Below, piece after piece: positions 1 to 8,316 of a stretch of 64,000 nucleotides of DNA. The translations under genes were made by a program, and so were the position numbers. This DNA comes from Streptomyces sp. CB01373. Its GTDB lineage: Bacteria > Actinomycetota > Actinomycetes > Streptomycetales > Streptomycetaceae. The notes beneath the pieces were generated by a model. The model was given only the letters and a program-made list of their open reading frames with translations, ran no database searches and was not told where the DNA came from. Numbering within the stretch: position 1 is the first letter of the stretch; each line of letters opens with the position of its first letter. Location: contig NZ_NNBK01000003.1 in NCBI RefSeq assembly GCF_002803075.1, positions 1 through 64,000 on the forward strand. Direction: 5' to 3'.

Positions 1-39
1 TGGAGGTGACCGGTACTAATAGGCCGAGGGCTTGTCCTC
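1..39 (+). rRNA. rrl: 23S ribosomal RNA, 3' end (partial)
   Basis: The first bases are the conserved end of actinobacterial large-subunit rRNA, including the ACCGGTACTAATAGGCCGA stretch and the closing CTTGTCC strand that pairs with the 5' end of 23S in helix 1. The gene begins outside the window. The exact 3' end is estimated from that helix. An 85-base processed spacer separates it from the 5S gene. Confidence 0.9.
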
Positions 40-125
40 AGTTGCTCGCGTCCACTGTGTTGGTTCTGAAACCACGAACAACCGTCGTAGCCATGTGTTA
101 CGGCTCCGGTTGATTGTTTCATAGT

Positions 126-244
126 GTTTCGGTGGTCATAGCGTGAGGGAAACGCCCGGTTACATTCCGAACCCGGAAGCTAAGCCTCACAGCGCCGATG
201 GTACTGCAGGGGGGACCCTGTGGGAGAGTAGGACGCCGCCGAAC
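126..244 (+). rRNA. rrf: 5S ribosomal RNA
   Basis: A complete 5S rRNA of about 119 bases. The 5' GTTTCGGTGG pairs with the 3' end CCGCCGAAC, and the internal loop regions around CATTCCGAACCCGGAAGC and GATGGTACTGC are the usual 5S landmarks. It is the last gene of an rRNA operon (16S-23S-5S order is inferred) and is followed at once by a strong terminator. Confidence 0.95.
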
Positions 245-253
245 TACCTTTAG

Positions 254-297
254 AGCTCCGGCTCCTGGGCAAACAGCCCGGGAGCCGGAGCTTTTTT
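254..297 (+). terminator. Rho-independent terminator of the rRNA operon
   Basis: A 17-bp stem (254-270 with 276-292, one G-T wobble) and a 5-base loop, followed by a run of T at 292-297. It lies 10 bases after the 5S gene and before the RBS of the next gene, so it ends rRNA transcription. Confidence 0.92.
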
Positions 298-353
298 GCG
301 TTGGGGTAAAGTCAGGAGGCATCGTCGGTATCTTTCCCACAGGAGGCCCCCGG

Positions 354-962
354 GTGGAGGTCCAGGAGACCCGTGTCCAGACGGACCGAGTCCTCACCAT
401 CCCGAACATCCTCAGCATGGCACGGCTCGTCGGCGTACCCCTCTTCCTGTGGCTGATCCTCCGGCCGGAGTTCGGTGGCCCCAAGAGTGACGGCTGGGCC
501 CTGCTGGTGCTCGCGTTGAGCGGCGTCAGCGACTACCTCGACGGCAAGCTCGCCCGACGGTGGAACCAGGTCAGCAGCCTCGGCCGGCTGCTCGACCCCG
601 CGGCCGACCGGCTCTACGTCCTCTCCACGCTCCTCGGTCTCACCTGGCGCGAGATTCTGCCGCTGTGGCTGACAGCTCTGCTCGTGGCACGCGAATTGAT
701 GCTCCTGGTGGCCGTGGGTGTCCTCAGGAGGCACGGCTACCCGCCGCCGCAGGTGAACTTCCTGGGTAAGGCGGCGACGTTCAACCTGATGTATGCGTTC
801 CCCTTGTTGCTGCTCAGTGACGGCAGCGGATGGATCGCGTCACTCGCGGCTATTTTCGGATGGGCGTTCGCCGGATGGGGTACAACGCTCTATTGGTGGG
901 CAGGAGTCCTCTACGTGGTACAAGTCCGCCGTCTGGTCCGTGCGGACGCCATGGCCGACTGA
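354..962 (+). CDS. CDP-alcohol phosphatidyltransferase (cardiolipin synthase / PgsA type)
   Basis: About 202 aa. An integral membrane enzyme that joins a CDP-diacylglycerol-derived phosphatidyl group to an alcohol acceptor. The diagnostic family motif D-x2-D-G-x2-A-R-x8-G-x3-D-x3-D is intact (DYLDG, then AR, then GRLLD and D), and several hydrophobic helices follow. The GTG at 354 is chosen because AGGAGG lies 8 bases upstream; the same frame is open back into the 5S gene, which cannot be coding. Known for the family: the Streptomyces homologue at this locus has been described as a eukaryote-type cardiolipin synthase, and mycobacterial PgsA2 sits at the head of the same gene block. Which phospholipid it makes here is not decided by sequence alone. 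Confidence 0.85.
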   Translation: MEVQETRVQTDRVLTIPNILSMARLVGVPLFLWLILRPEFGGPKSDGWALLVLALSGVSDYLDGKLARRWNQVSSLGRLLDPAADRLYVLSTLLGLTWREILPLWLTALLVARELMLLVAVGVLRRHGYPPPQVNFLGKAATFNLMYAFPLLLLSDGSGWIASLAAIFGWAFAGWGTTLYWWAGVLYVVQVRRLVRADAMAD

Positions 963-1079
963 GTTCCCTCATCGAGGCAGCCGCGGGGGCTCCGATGGCC
1001 CGCCTGAGAAAAGTGCGGGACAATCAGAACGGGTGCAGTCGGCTAGATCGTCGTCTCTTTGGAGGAGGACGCTTCCGAC

Positions 1080-3575
1080 ATGAAGGCCGTCGTGATGGCC
1101 GGAGGCGAAGGCACGCGCCTTCGTCCGATGACCTCGAGTATGCCCAAGCCGCTCCTGCCGGTGGTCAACCGGCCGATCATGGAGCATGTGCTGCGGCTGC
1201 TCAAAAGGCATGGGCTGAATGAGACCGTCGTCACAGTCCAGTTCCTGGCCTCGTTGGTCAAGAACTACTTTGGAGATGGTGAAGAGCTCGGAATGGAGCT
1301 CACCTATGCCAATGAGGAGAAGCCACTCGGAACCGCCGGAAGCGTCAAGAACGCCGAGGAGGCGTTGAAAGACGACGCCTTCCTCGTCATCTCCGGCGAT
1401 GCCCTGACCGACTTCGACCTCACTCGGCTGATCGATTTCCACAAGGAAAAGGGCGCGATGGTGACCGTGTGTCTCACGCGCGTGCCCAATCCGCTGGAAT
1501 TCGGTATCACCATCGTCGACGAAGAGGGCAAGGTCGAGCGCTTCCTGGAGAAGCCGACCTGGGGCCAGGTCTTCTCCGACACCGTGAACACGGGCATCTA
1601 CGTGATGGAGCCCGAGGTGTTCAACTATGTCGACCCCGATGTTCCGGTCGACTGGTCCGGCGACGTCTTCCCACAGCTGATGAAGGAAGGCAAGCCGATC
1701 TACGGCTATATCGCCGAGGGCTACTGGGAGGACGTCGGCACCCACGAGAGCTATGTGAAGGCACAGGCGGACGTCCTGGAGGGCAAGGTCGACGTCGCGA
1801 TCGACGGCTTCGAGATCTCCCCGGGAGTCTGGGTCGCCGAGGGCGCCGAGGTCCACCCGGACGCTGAGCTGCGCGGGCCGCTCTACATCGGCGACTACGC
1901 CAAGGTGGAGGCCGGCGCCGAGATCCGCGAGCACACCGTCGTCGGCTCCAACGTCGTCGTGAAGAGCGGTGCCTTCCTTCATAAGGCCGTCGTGCACGAC
2001 AACGTCTACATCGGCCAGCACAGCAACCTGCGCGGCTGTGTCGTCGGCAAGAACACCGACATCATGCGCGCGGCGCGGATCGAGGACGGAGCGGTCATCG
2101 GAGACGAGTGCCTGATCGGTGAAGAATCGATCGTGCAGGGCAATGTCCGGGTGTATCCGTTCAAGACCATCGAGGCCGGCGCCTTCGTCAACACCTCGGT
2201 CATCTGGGAGTCGCGGGGCCAGGCGCACTTGTTCGGGGCGCGCGGAGTGTCCGGGATCCTGAACGTGGAGATCACCCCGGAGCTTGCCGTACGGCTCGCC
2301 GGCGCCTACGCGACCACGCTCAAGAAGGGCTCCACGGTCACCACGGCCCGCGACCACTCCCGAGGTGCCCGCGCGCTCAAGCGGGCGGTGATCTCGGCCC
2401 TCCAGGCCAGCGCCATCGACGTACGGGACCTGGAGAACGTACCGCTGCCGGTGGCCCGGCAGCAGACCGCGCGGGGCAGCGCCGGCGGCATCATGATCCG
2501 GACCACGCCCGGGGTACCCGACTCGGTCGACATCATGTTCTTCGACGGACAGGGCGCCGACCTGTCGCAGGGCAGCCAGCGCAAGCTGGACCGGGTCTTC
2601 GCGCGCCAGGAGTACCGGCGTGCGTTCCCGGGCGAGATCGGTGACCTGTACTTCCCGTCCAGTGTCTTCGACTCGTACACCGGTTCGCTGCTGCGCAACG
2701 TCGACACCACCGGGATCACCGAGTCGGGCCTCAAGGTCGTCGTGGACGCCTCGAACGGCAGTGCCGGGCTTGTTCTGCCCAGCCTGCTCGGCAAGCTCGG
2801 TGTGGACTCGCTGACGATCAACCCGGGGCTGAACGAGGCCCGTCCGACGGAGACCACCGACATGCGGCGCGCGGGTCTGGTCCGGCTCGGGGAGATAGTG
2901 GCGTCCTCCGGGGCCGCGTTCGGTGTGCGGTTCGACCCGGTGGGCGAGCGGCTGTCGCTCGTCGACGAGCGGGGCCGCATCATCGAGGACGACCGGGCAC
3001 TGCTGGTGATGCTCGACCTCATCGCCGCCGAGCGGCGCAGCGGCCGGGTCGCGCTGCCCGTCACGACCACGCGGATCGCCGAGCAGGTGGCCGCCTACCA
3101 CGGCACTCAGGTGGAGTGGACGACGACCTCTCCCGACGACCTCACAAGGGTCGGCGGCGAGGAGGGGACGATCTTCGGCGGCGACGGCAAGGGCGGATTC
3201 ATCGTCCCGGAGTTCAGCAGTGTCTACGACGGGACGGCGGCGTTCGTACGGCTCATCGGGCTGGTCGCGCGCACCCAGCTCACCCTGAGCCAGATCGACG
3301 CCCGGATCCCGCGCGCGCACGTTCTCAAGCGCGATCTGGCGACGCCGTGGGCCGTGAAGGGCCTGGTGATGCGCCGGGTCGTCGAGGCGGCCGGAGACCG
3401 CTTCGTGGACACCACGGACGGGGTGCGGGTCGTGGAGACCGACGGCCGCTGGGTGATGGTCCTGCCCGACCCGGCCGAGGCCGTCACCCATCTGTGGGCA
3501 GAGGGACCCGACGACGCCTCCGCCCAGGCGCTGCTGGACGAGTGGGCGGCGGTCGTGGACAGCGCCGGCCGGTAG
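1080..3575 (+). CDS. Sugar-1-phosphate nucleotidyltransferase with C-terminal phosphomannomutase-like domain
   Basis: 831 aa in three parts. Residues 1-235 are an NTP-transferase domain with the signature [11 protein letters not shown], the PKPLLP lysine and a GDALTDFDL acidic motif. About 245-360 is a left-handed beta-helix with hexapeptide repeats. About 380-830 has a phosphohexomutase fold. It is usually annotated mannose-1-phosphate guanylyltransferase (GDP-mannose supply for glycans and glycoproteins). The mutase part looks catalytically dead: no SHNP phosphoserine loop near residues 471-477 (I-M-I-R-T-T-P instead), DPVGER at 619-624 in place of the metal-binding DGDxDR, and GGDGKGG near 700 in place of the sugar loop. 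ATG 1080 follows GGAGGAGGA at a normal distance. Substrate specificity (Man versus Glc) is inferred. Confidence 0.8.
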   Translation: MKAVVMAGGEGTRLRPMTSSMPKPLLPVVNRPIMEHVLRLLKRHGLNETVVTVQFLASLVKNYFGDGEELGMELTYANEEKPLGTAGSVKNAEEALKDDAFLVISGDALTDFDLTRLIDFHKEKGAMVTVCLTRVPNPLEFGITIVDEEGKVERFLEKPTWGQVFSDTVNTGIYVMEPEVFNYVDPDVPVDWSGDVFPQLMKEGKPIYGYIAEGYWEDVGTHESYVKAQADVLEGKVDVAIDGFEISPGVWVAEGAEVHPDAELRGPLYIGDYAKVEAGAEIREHTVVGSNVVVKSGAFLHKAVVHDNVYIGQHSNLRGCVVGKNTDIMRAARIEDGAVIGDECLIGEESIVQGNVRVYPFKTIEAGAFVNTSVIWESRGQAHLFGARGVSGILNVEITPELAVRLAGAYATTLKKGSTVTTARDHSRGARALKRAVISALQASAIDVRDLENVPLPVARQQTARGSAGGIMIRTTPGVPDSVDIMFFDGQGADLSQGSQRKLDRVFARQEYRRAFPGEIGDLYFPSSVFDSYTGSLLRNVDTTGITESGLKVVVDASNGSAGLVLPSLLGKLGVDSLTINPGLNEARPTETTDMRRAGLVRLGEIVASSGAAFGVRFDPVGERLSLVDERGRIIEDDRALLVMLDLIAAERRSGRVALPVTTTRIAEQVAAYHGTQVEWTTTSPDDLTRVGGEEGTIFGGDGKGGFIVPEFSSVYDGTAAFVRLIGLVARTQLTLSQIDARIPRAHVLKRDLATPWAVKGLVMRRVVEAAGDRFVDTTDGVRVVETDGRWVMVLPDPAEAVTHLWAEGPDDASAQALLDEWAAVVDSAGR

Positions 3576-3718
3576 AACAGCAGGTGGACCGGCCGCTGGA
3601 GCAGGGCCGCGGCCGGTAGAACGGACAGCACGCGCGCGTGCCGGACAAGTGACCTCCAAGGGCGCCTGTCCGGCACGCCGGTGGGCCCATTCGGAGGTCA
3701 CGGCCACGTCGTGCGACG

Positions 3719-4621
3719 ATGTGCGGCATGCCGCAGCATCCCCCCATTCGGAGCAACCCCGCGCGGCCCTCCCGACCGGACGCCTCCATGTCGTTGATCA
3801 CCAACGTCATGGACCACAGCCTCGACGACGGTTACGCCGAGGCCGCCGCCCGGAAGAAGGCCGCGGGCGAGAGCGGCATGCCGAAAACCGTCCGGGCCAA
3901 GCTCGGCCTGGCGGGCGGGCTGGTGCTGGCCGCGCTCGTGGTGACCCTGGGAGCGGCCCAGGCGCGTGTGGCGGCCCCGGTCGTCGCCAAGGAGCGCCAG
4001 GAGCTGATCGACCGCATCGACAAGGAGACCGCGGCGGCCGACGAGCTCGAGGTGACCGTCGACAAGCTGCGCGACGACGTGAGCGCCCGGCAGCGCCAGG
4101 CGCTCCGCGACACCGGCGGCAACCCGCAGGCCGACCTGGTGAGCATGCTGGCGGGCGCCGGCGAGGTGCACGGCCCCGGTGTGCGGCTCGTGGTGGACGA
4201 CGCCAAGGAGGCCGGCACGAGCGGCGGCGGTCCGCGGGGGACGTCAGGATTCTCCGACACGGGCCGGGTGCGTGACCGGGACATGCAGCGGGTGGTGAAC
4301 GGGCTGTGGCAGTCGGGTGCCGAGGCCGTCTCCATCAACGGGCAGCGGCTGACGGCCCTGTCGGCGATCAGGGCAGCGGGTGCCGCGATACTGGTCGACA
4401 ACAAGCCATTGGTGCCGCCGTACACGGTGCTCGCCGTGGGGGACGGGAAACGGCTCAGCGACCGGTTCCAGGACAGCCCCGACGGGCTGTACCTCCAGGC
4501 CCTGAAGGACAACTACGGCATCCGGGGCAGCATCTCCGTGGAGAGCGACCTCCGGCTGGCCGCCGCACCGAGTGTGATCGTACGCACAGCACAGCCGAGC
4601 ACTGGGAAGGGCACATCGTGA
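3719..4621 (+). CDS. DUF881 family membrane-anchored protein (first copy)
   Basis: About 300 aa. After a short polar N-terminus there is one transmembrane helix (LGLAGGLVLAALVVTLG), then a coiled-coil stretch and a DUF881 domain with the repeated alpha/beta pattern (GPGVRLVVDD, GAEAVSINGQRL). The bulk is predicted outside the membrane. The start is uncertain: ATG 3719 and ATG 3728 are equally possible and ATG 3788 (MSLITNV) is also in frame; none has a good RBS. Its stop codon overlaps the GTG of the next gene (GTGA), so the two are translationally coupled. DUF881 and small basic proteins accompany cell-division genes in Gram-positives; a role at the septum is inference. Confidence 0.8.
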   Translation: MCGMPQHPPIRSNPARPSRPDASMSLITNVMDHSLDDGYAEAAARKKAAGESGMPKTVRAKLGLAGGLVLAALVVTLGAAQARVAAPVVAKERQELIDRIDKETAAADELEVTVDKLRDDVSARQRQALRDTGGNPQADLVSMLAGAGEVHGPGVRLVVDDAKEAGTSGGGPRGTSGFSDTGRVRDRDMQRVVNGLWQSGAEAVSINGQRLTALSAIRAAGAAILVDNKPLVPPYTVLAVGDGKRLSDRFQDSPDGLYLQALKDNYGIRGSISVESDLRLAAAPSVIVRTAQPSTGKGTS

Positions 4622-4950
4622 TCGCCGTACTGGGCCTCGTCGTGGGAGTCGTGGCCGGCCTGTTGGTCCGGCCGGAGGTTCCGGCGGTCGTCGAGCCTTA
4701 TCTGCCGATCGCCGTCGTCGCGGCGCTGGACGCCGTCTTCGGCGGTCTGCGGGCCATGCTGGACGGCATCTTCGACGACAAGGTCTTCGTCGTGTCGTTC
4801 CTGTCCAATGTGGTCGTGGCGGCGCTGATCGTCTTCCTGGGCGACAAGTTGGGCGTGGGGGCCCAGCTGTCCACGGGTGTGGTGGTCGTCCTCGGTATCC
4901 GCATCTTCTCCAACGCCGCGGCGATCCGACGGCACGTGTTCCGGGCGTGA
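4618..4950 (+). CDS. sbp: Small basic protein (DUF1290)
   Basis: 110 aa, about three transmembrane helices (MIAVLGLVVGVVAGLLV, a central FGGLRAMLDGIF region, and VVVAALIVFLGDKLG), closing with the basic tail RIFSNAAAIRRHVF typical of the Sbp family. It is sandwiched between two DUF881 genes with 4-base overlaps at the 5' end (GTGA) and at or near the 3' end, the same three-gene arrangement as in mycobacteria. Family members elsewhere lie upstream of ftsZ. The cellular function is not established. Confidence 0.85.
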   Translation: MIAVLGLVVGVVAGLLVRPEVPAVVEPYLPIAVVAALDAVFGGLRAMLDGIFDDKVFVVSFLSNVVVAALIVFLGDKLGVGAQLSTGVVVVLGIRIFSNAAAIRRHVFRA

Positions 4951-4955
4951 GAGTG

Positions 4956-5825
4956 ATGAGCAACCAGGACGAACAGCCCGGGAACGGGCAGCACGACACC
5001 CCGCCCGAGCAGCAGCGGCTGCGTCAGGAGCTGCCCGAGGAAGTGCCGGCGCGGACGGCCGCCGGTGAGGGCCCGGGCACCGAGGAGAGTTCCGAGCCCG
5101 CGCTGAGCGGTCGCCAGCGGCTGGCCCAGGGGCTGTGGCCGCCGCGCTTCACCCGGGCCCAACTCGTCGTCGCCCTGCTGCTGTTCGGCCTCGGCTTCGG
5201 ACTCGCGGTCCAGGTCGCGTCCAACAGCAGCGGCGACAACGCGCTCCGCGGCGCCCGGCAGGAGGATCTCGTCCGCATCCTCGATGAACTGGACGACCGG
5301 ACTCAGCGTCTTGAGGATGAGAAGCAGGGTCTGGAGAAGCAACGCCAGGAGCTGGAGAACAGCTCGGACCAGGCCGAGGAGGCCCGCAGGCAGACGGCCG
5401 AGAAGGAGAAGCAACTCGGCATCCTCGCGGGCACGGTGGCGGCGCAGGGACCCGGCATCACGATCACGATCGAGGACACGAAGGGAACGGTCCGGCCGGA
5501 CATGCTGCTCGACGCGATACAGGAGCTGCGCGCGGCCGGTGCGGAGGCGATCGAGGTGAACGGTGTACGGGTGGTCGCGAACACCTATCTGACCGATTCC
5601 GGCAAGGGTGTGGACGTCGACGGGAACAAGATCAACACTCCGTATCGTTTCAAGGTCATCGGCAAGCCGCAGGACCTCGAACCGGCGCTCAACATTCCTG
5701 GAGGCGTGGTGCAGACCCTGGAGAAGGAGCAGGCCACGGTGACGATCGACCGTTCGGACAAGATCGTCGTGGACGCCTTGCGGGCGGTGAAGGCGCCTGA
5801 CTACGCTCGGTCGTCCTCGCGGTGA
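4956..5825 (+). CDS. DUF881 family protein (second copy)
   Basis: About 289 aa. A charged Gln/Glu-rich N-terminus (about 60 aa) precedes one membrane helix (LVVALLLFGLGFGLAVQV), a clear coiled coil (DRTQRLEDEKQGLEKQRQ) and a C-terminal DUF881 domain with GPGITITIED and GAEAIEVNGVRV. It is a paralogue of the gene at 3719. ATG 4956 is preferred; GTG 4947 in the same frame would give the 4-base GTGA overlap seen at the previous junction. Conserved next to the small basic protein, so probably a membrane complex of the three. Biochemical role unknown. Confidence 0.8.
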   Translation: MSNQDEQPGNGQHDTPPEQQRLRQELPEEVPARTAAGEGPGTEESSEPALSGRQRLAQGLWPPRFTRAQLVVALLLFGLGFGLAVQVASNSSGDNALRGARQEDLVRILDELDDRTQRLEDEKQGLEKQRQELENSSDQAEEARRQTAEKEKQLGILAGTVAAQGPGITITIEDTKGTVRPDMLLDAIQELRAAGAEAIEVNGVRVVANTYLTDSGKGVDVDGNKINTPYRFKVIGKPQDLEPALNIPGGVVQTLEKEQATVTIDRSDKIVVDALRAVKAPDYARSSSR

Positions 5826-6015
5826 ACCGGCGGTGCATGGCGGTCGTCCGGCAGGGGCATGAGGTTGCGGGGGGTCGGCGCACCGATTGGGTGGTGCGTG
5901 GTGGAAACTGTCTGGTGGATACGGACGTTGTGAGGATGTCCGGGTCGACCGGTGTATGCAGTCAGGGTTCGTCCTGCCCCACGGGCGGGTCTGTTTCGGT
6001 CAAGGGGAATCGCCC

Positions 6016-6816
6016 GTGAAGTTGTTTGCGAAGTTGTTCGGCAAGAGTGCGCGAGAGGGCGGCGAGAACGCGACGGCCCGTCACCGCGCACAGCCCGACG
6101 CGGAGGGTCAGCGTCCGCTGTTCAGGGACCAGGTGGCCGGTCAGGGCGCGCCGTCGGTTGACCCTGCCCAGTCGGGCGGCATAGGTTTCGGGGAACCGTC
6201 AACCTCAGGTACGGCTGGAGGGTTCGCGGCCGGCCCGTACGCGTCCGATGCCCCTGCGGGGCAGCCGCGGCAGGAGGATCCGTCCATGTCCGTCCTGGTG
6301 TGCTCGAGGTGCGGTAACCGTAACGCGGAGAACAGCCGCTTCTGTTCGAACTGCGGCGCGCCGCTGCGGCCCGGCGCGACGCCGGAGCGCTCGTCGGAGA
6401 CGACCTCGACGATCTCCATCTCCGGTCTGGAGGCCTACGACGCCGAGGCCACCGGCCAGACGCCGATGCTGTCTCCGGAGGCACAGGCGGCCGTCGACGC
6501 GCTTCCGCTGGGCTCGGCCCTGCTGGTGGTGCGCCGCGGACCGAACTCCGGCAGCCGCTTCCTCCTGGACGGCGAGCTGACCACGGCCGGGCGTCACCCG
6601 CAGAGCGACATCTTCCTGGACGACGTGACGGTCTCGCGCCGCCACGTCGAGTTCCGCCGCAGCCCGGACGGTTCGTTCACGGTGGCCGACGTCGGCAGTC
6701 TGAACGGCACGTACGTCAACCGGGAGCCGATCGACCAGGTCGCTCTGTCCAACGGCGACGAGGTGCAGATCGGCAAGTACCGGCTGGTCTTCTACTCGAG
6801 CCGGCAGGGCGTCTGA
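6016..6816 (+). CDS. garA: FHA-domain regulator GarA with N-terminal zinc ribbon
   Basis: 266 aa from GTG 6016 (GGGGAA 8 bases upstream). Residues 1-90 are low-complexity with a basic start (MKLFAKLFGK). Residues 96-113 form a CxxC...CxxC zinc ribbon, 128-131 are ETTS, and about 165-262 are an FHA domain (GRHPQSDIFLDD, SRRH, GSLNGTYVN). The FHA part is nearly identical to mycobacterial GarA, a switch protein that binds and inhibits 2-oxoglutarate-using enzymes until a Ser/Thr kinase phosphorylates Thr in the ETTS motif; here T129/T130 are the equivalents. A second in-frame start, ATG 6286, has AGGAGGA 9 bases upstream and would yield a 176-aa form beginning just before the zinc ribbon. Confidence 0.88.
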   Translation: MKLFAKLFGKSAREGGENATARHRAQPDAEGQRPLFRDQVAGQGAPSVDPAQSGGIGFGEPSTSGTAGGFAAGPYASDAPAGQPRQEDPSMSVLVCSRCGNRNAENSRFCSNCGAPLRPGATPERSSETTSTISISGLEAYDAEATGQTPMLSPEAQAAVDALPLGSALLVVRRGPNSGSRFLLDGELTTAGRHPQSDIFLDDVTVSRRHVEFRRSPDGSFTVADVGSLNGTYVNREPIDQVALSNGDEVQIGKYRLVFYSSRQGV

Positions 6817-6833
6817 CCTGTCAGGGAAGGTCC

Positions 6834-7571
6834 ATGCGTCAATCACCGAGCGGCGGTGCCGGGCACGGCACCGCCGCCACGGACAGTGGGCTGAAGAGCA
6901 TCGGCGCGGTGCTGAACGCGCTGCGCGGTGAGTTTCCCGAGGTCACCGTCTCCAAGATCCGCTTCCTGGAGTCGGAGGGCCTCGTCGAGCCGCGCCGCAC
7001 CCCCTCTGGGTACCGCAAGTTCAGCACCGGCGACGTCGAGCGGCTGGCCCTGGTCCTGCGGATGCAGCGTGACCACTACCTGCCGTTGAAGGTGATCCGC
7101 GAGTACCTGGACGCGATGGAGCGCGGCGAGGCGGTCCATCTGCCGGCGGTCGGCCGGCAGCGTGAGGGCGGATCCGTGCCGCCGCCGGCCGAGGCGCCGG
7201 CGGGAGCCCGGATCGGGCGGGCCGAGCTGCTTGCCGCCGTGGGCATCGAGGAGGGGGAGCTCCAGGAGTGGGAGTCGTACGGGCTGCTCACTCCGCCCGC
7301 GGACGGTGCCTACGGCGCCGAGGCGGTGACCGTGGCCTCGCTCGTGTCCGAGCTGGGGCGTTTCGGGATCGAGCCCCGGCATCTGCGGGTGATGAAAGCG
7401 GCCGCCGACCGGGAGGCCGGGCTCGTCGACCAGGTGGTGGCGCCGCTCAAGCGGCACCGTAACCCGCAGACCAGGGCACATGCGGAGGCCCGCGCCAAGG
7501 AGCTCGCCGAGCTCACGGTGCGGCTGCACGCGGTGCTGGTCCAGACGGCGCTCGGGTTGCGGCTCCCGTGA
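6834..7571 (+). CDS. ftsR: MerR-family transcriptional regulator FtsR
   Basis: 245 aa. Residues about 20-90 are a MerR winged helix (VSKIRFLESEGLVEPRRTPSGYRKF), followed by a linker and a second helical region ending in a coiled coil. It lies 17 bases after garA and in the same order as in mycobacteria and corynebacteria, where the homologue FtsR regulates ftsZ and other division genes. There are no metal-binding cysteines, so it is not a metal sensor. AGGGAAGG precedes ATG 6834. Confidence 0.85.
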   Translation: MRQSPSGGAGHGTAATDSGLKSIGAVLNALRGEFPEVTVSKIRFLESEGLVEPRRTPSGYRKFSTGDVERLALVLRMQRDHYLPLKVIREYLDAMERGEAVHLPAVGRQREGGSVPPPAEAPAGARIGRAELLAAVGIEEGELQEWESYGLLTPPADGAYGAEAVTVASLVSELGRFGIEPRHLRVMKAAADREAGLVDQVVAPLKRHRNPQTRAHAEARAKELAELTVRLHAVLVQTALGLRLP

Positions 7572-7651
7572 GCGGGCCGGAGAGGGCCGGATCCTCCTCC
7601 CATGCCCGGCCCGACTACCCAAACGTCCCGGGCACCGCCTAGGGTTGCTGT

Positions 7652-8125
7652 GTGAACGAGCTCGATGTCGTAGGTGTCCGGGTCGAGATGCCCTCCAACC
7701 AACCGATCGTGCTCCTGCGTGAAGTGGGAGGCGACCGCTACCTCCCCATCTGGATCGGGCCAGGGGAGGCGACGGCGATCGCCTTCGCCCAGCAGGGCAT
7801 GGCCCCCGCGCGACCGCTGACCCACGACCTGTTCAAGGACGTGCTGGAGGCGGTCGGCCAGGAACTCACGGAAGTGCGCATCACGGACCTGCGTGAAGGC
7901 GTCTTCTACGCCGAGCTGGTCTTCGCCAGCGGTGTCGAGGTGAGCGCCCGGCCGTCCGACGCCATAGCGCTGGCCCTGCGCACCGGGACGCCGATCTTCG
8001 GCAGTGACACGGTGCTGGACGACGCGGGGATCGCGATCCCGGACGAGCAGGAGGACGAGGTGGAGAAGTTCCGCGAGTTCCTCGACCAGATCTCGCCGGA
8101 GGACTTCGGCACCAGTAGCCAGTGA
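7652..8125 (+). CDS. Bifunctional nuclease family protein (DUF151)
   Basis: 157 aa, the usual length for the family. It has the conserved N-terminus (MNELDVVGVRVEMPSNQPIV), the ARPLTHDL loop and a C-terminal acidic tail. Plant and bacterial relatives are reported to have DNase/RNase activity; the role in actinobacteria is unknown. GTG 7652 has no RBS but a TAGGGT -10-like box sits at 7640-7645, so the mRNA is probably leaderless. It belongs to the conserved garA-ftsR-nuclease-merR block. Confidence 0.85.
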   Translation: MNELDVVGVRVEMPSNQPIVLLREVGGDRYLPIWIGPGEATAIAFAQQGMAPARPLTHDLFKDVLEAVGQELTEVRITDLREGVFYAELVFASGVEVSARPSDAIALALRTGTPIFGSDTVLDDAGIAIPDEQEDEVEKFREFLDQISPEDFGTSSQ

Positions 8126-8316
8126 AGCGTCCGAATGAGCCACGGGAGACCGCCCCGCGCCCTCCCTCCGGAGCATTCGGATAGCCTTTCCCGGCGATGG
8201 GGTACGCGAAACCACTCTTAGGGTGATTATCACTCGGCGTGCCGAGTGTGGCGATCGTTGACGCACCCCTGGTGACTGCCTACCGTCGAGGAGGCAGGTC
8301 AAGGACGGAGGTCGGC

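Noticed and set aside
969..3707. A 912-codon open frame on the minus strand opposite the nucleotidyltransferase gene
   Set aside because: It is the antisense shadow of a high-GC gene: low-complexity Arg/Gly/Asp/His composition, no RBS, no recognisable domain.
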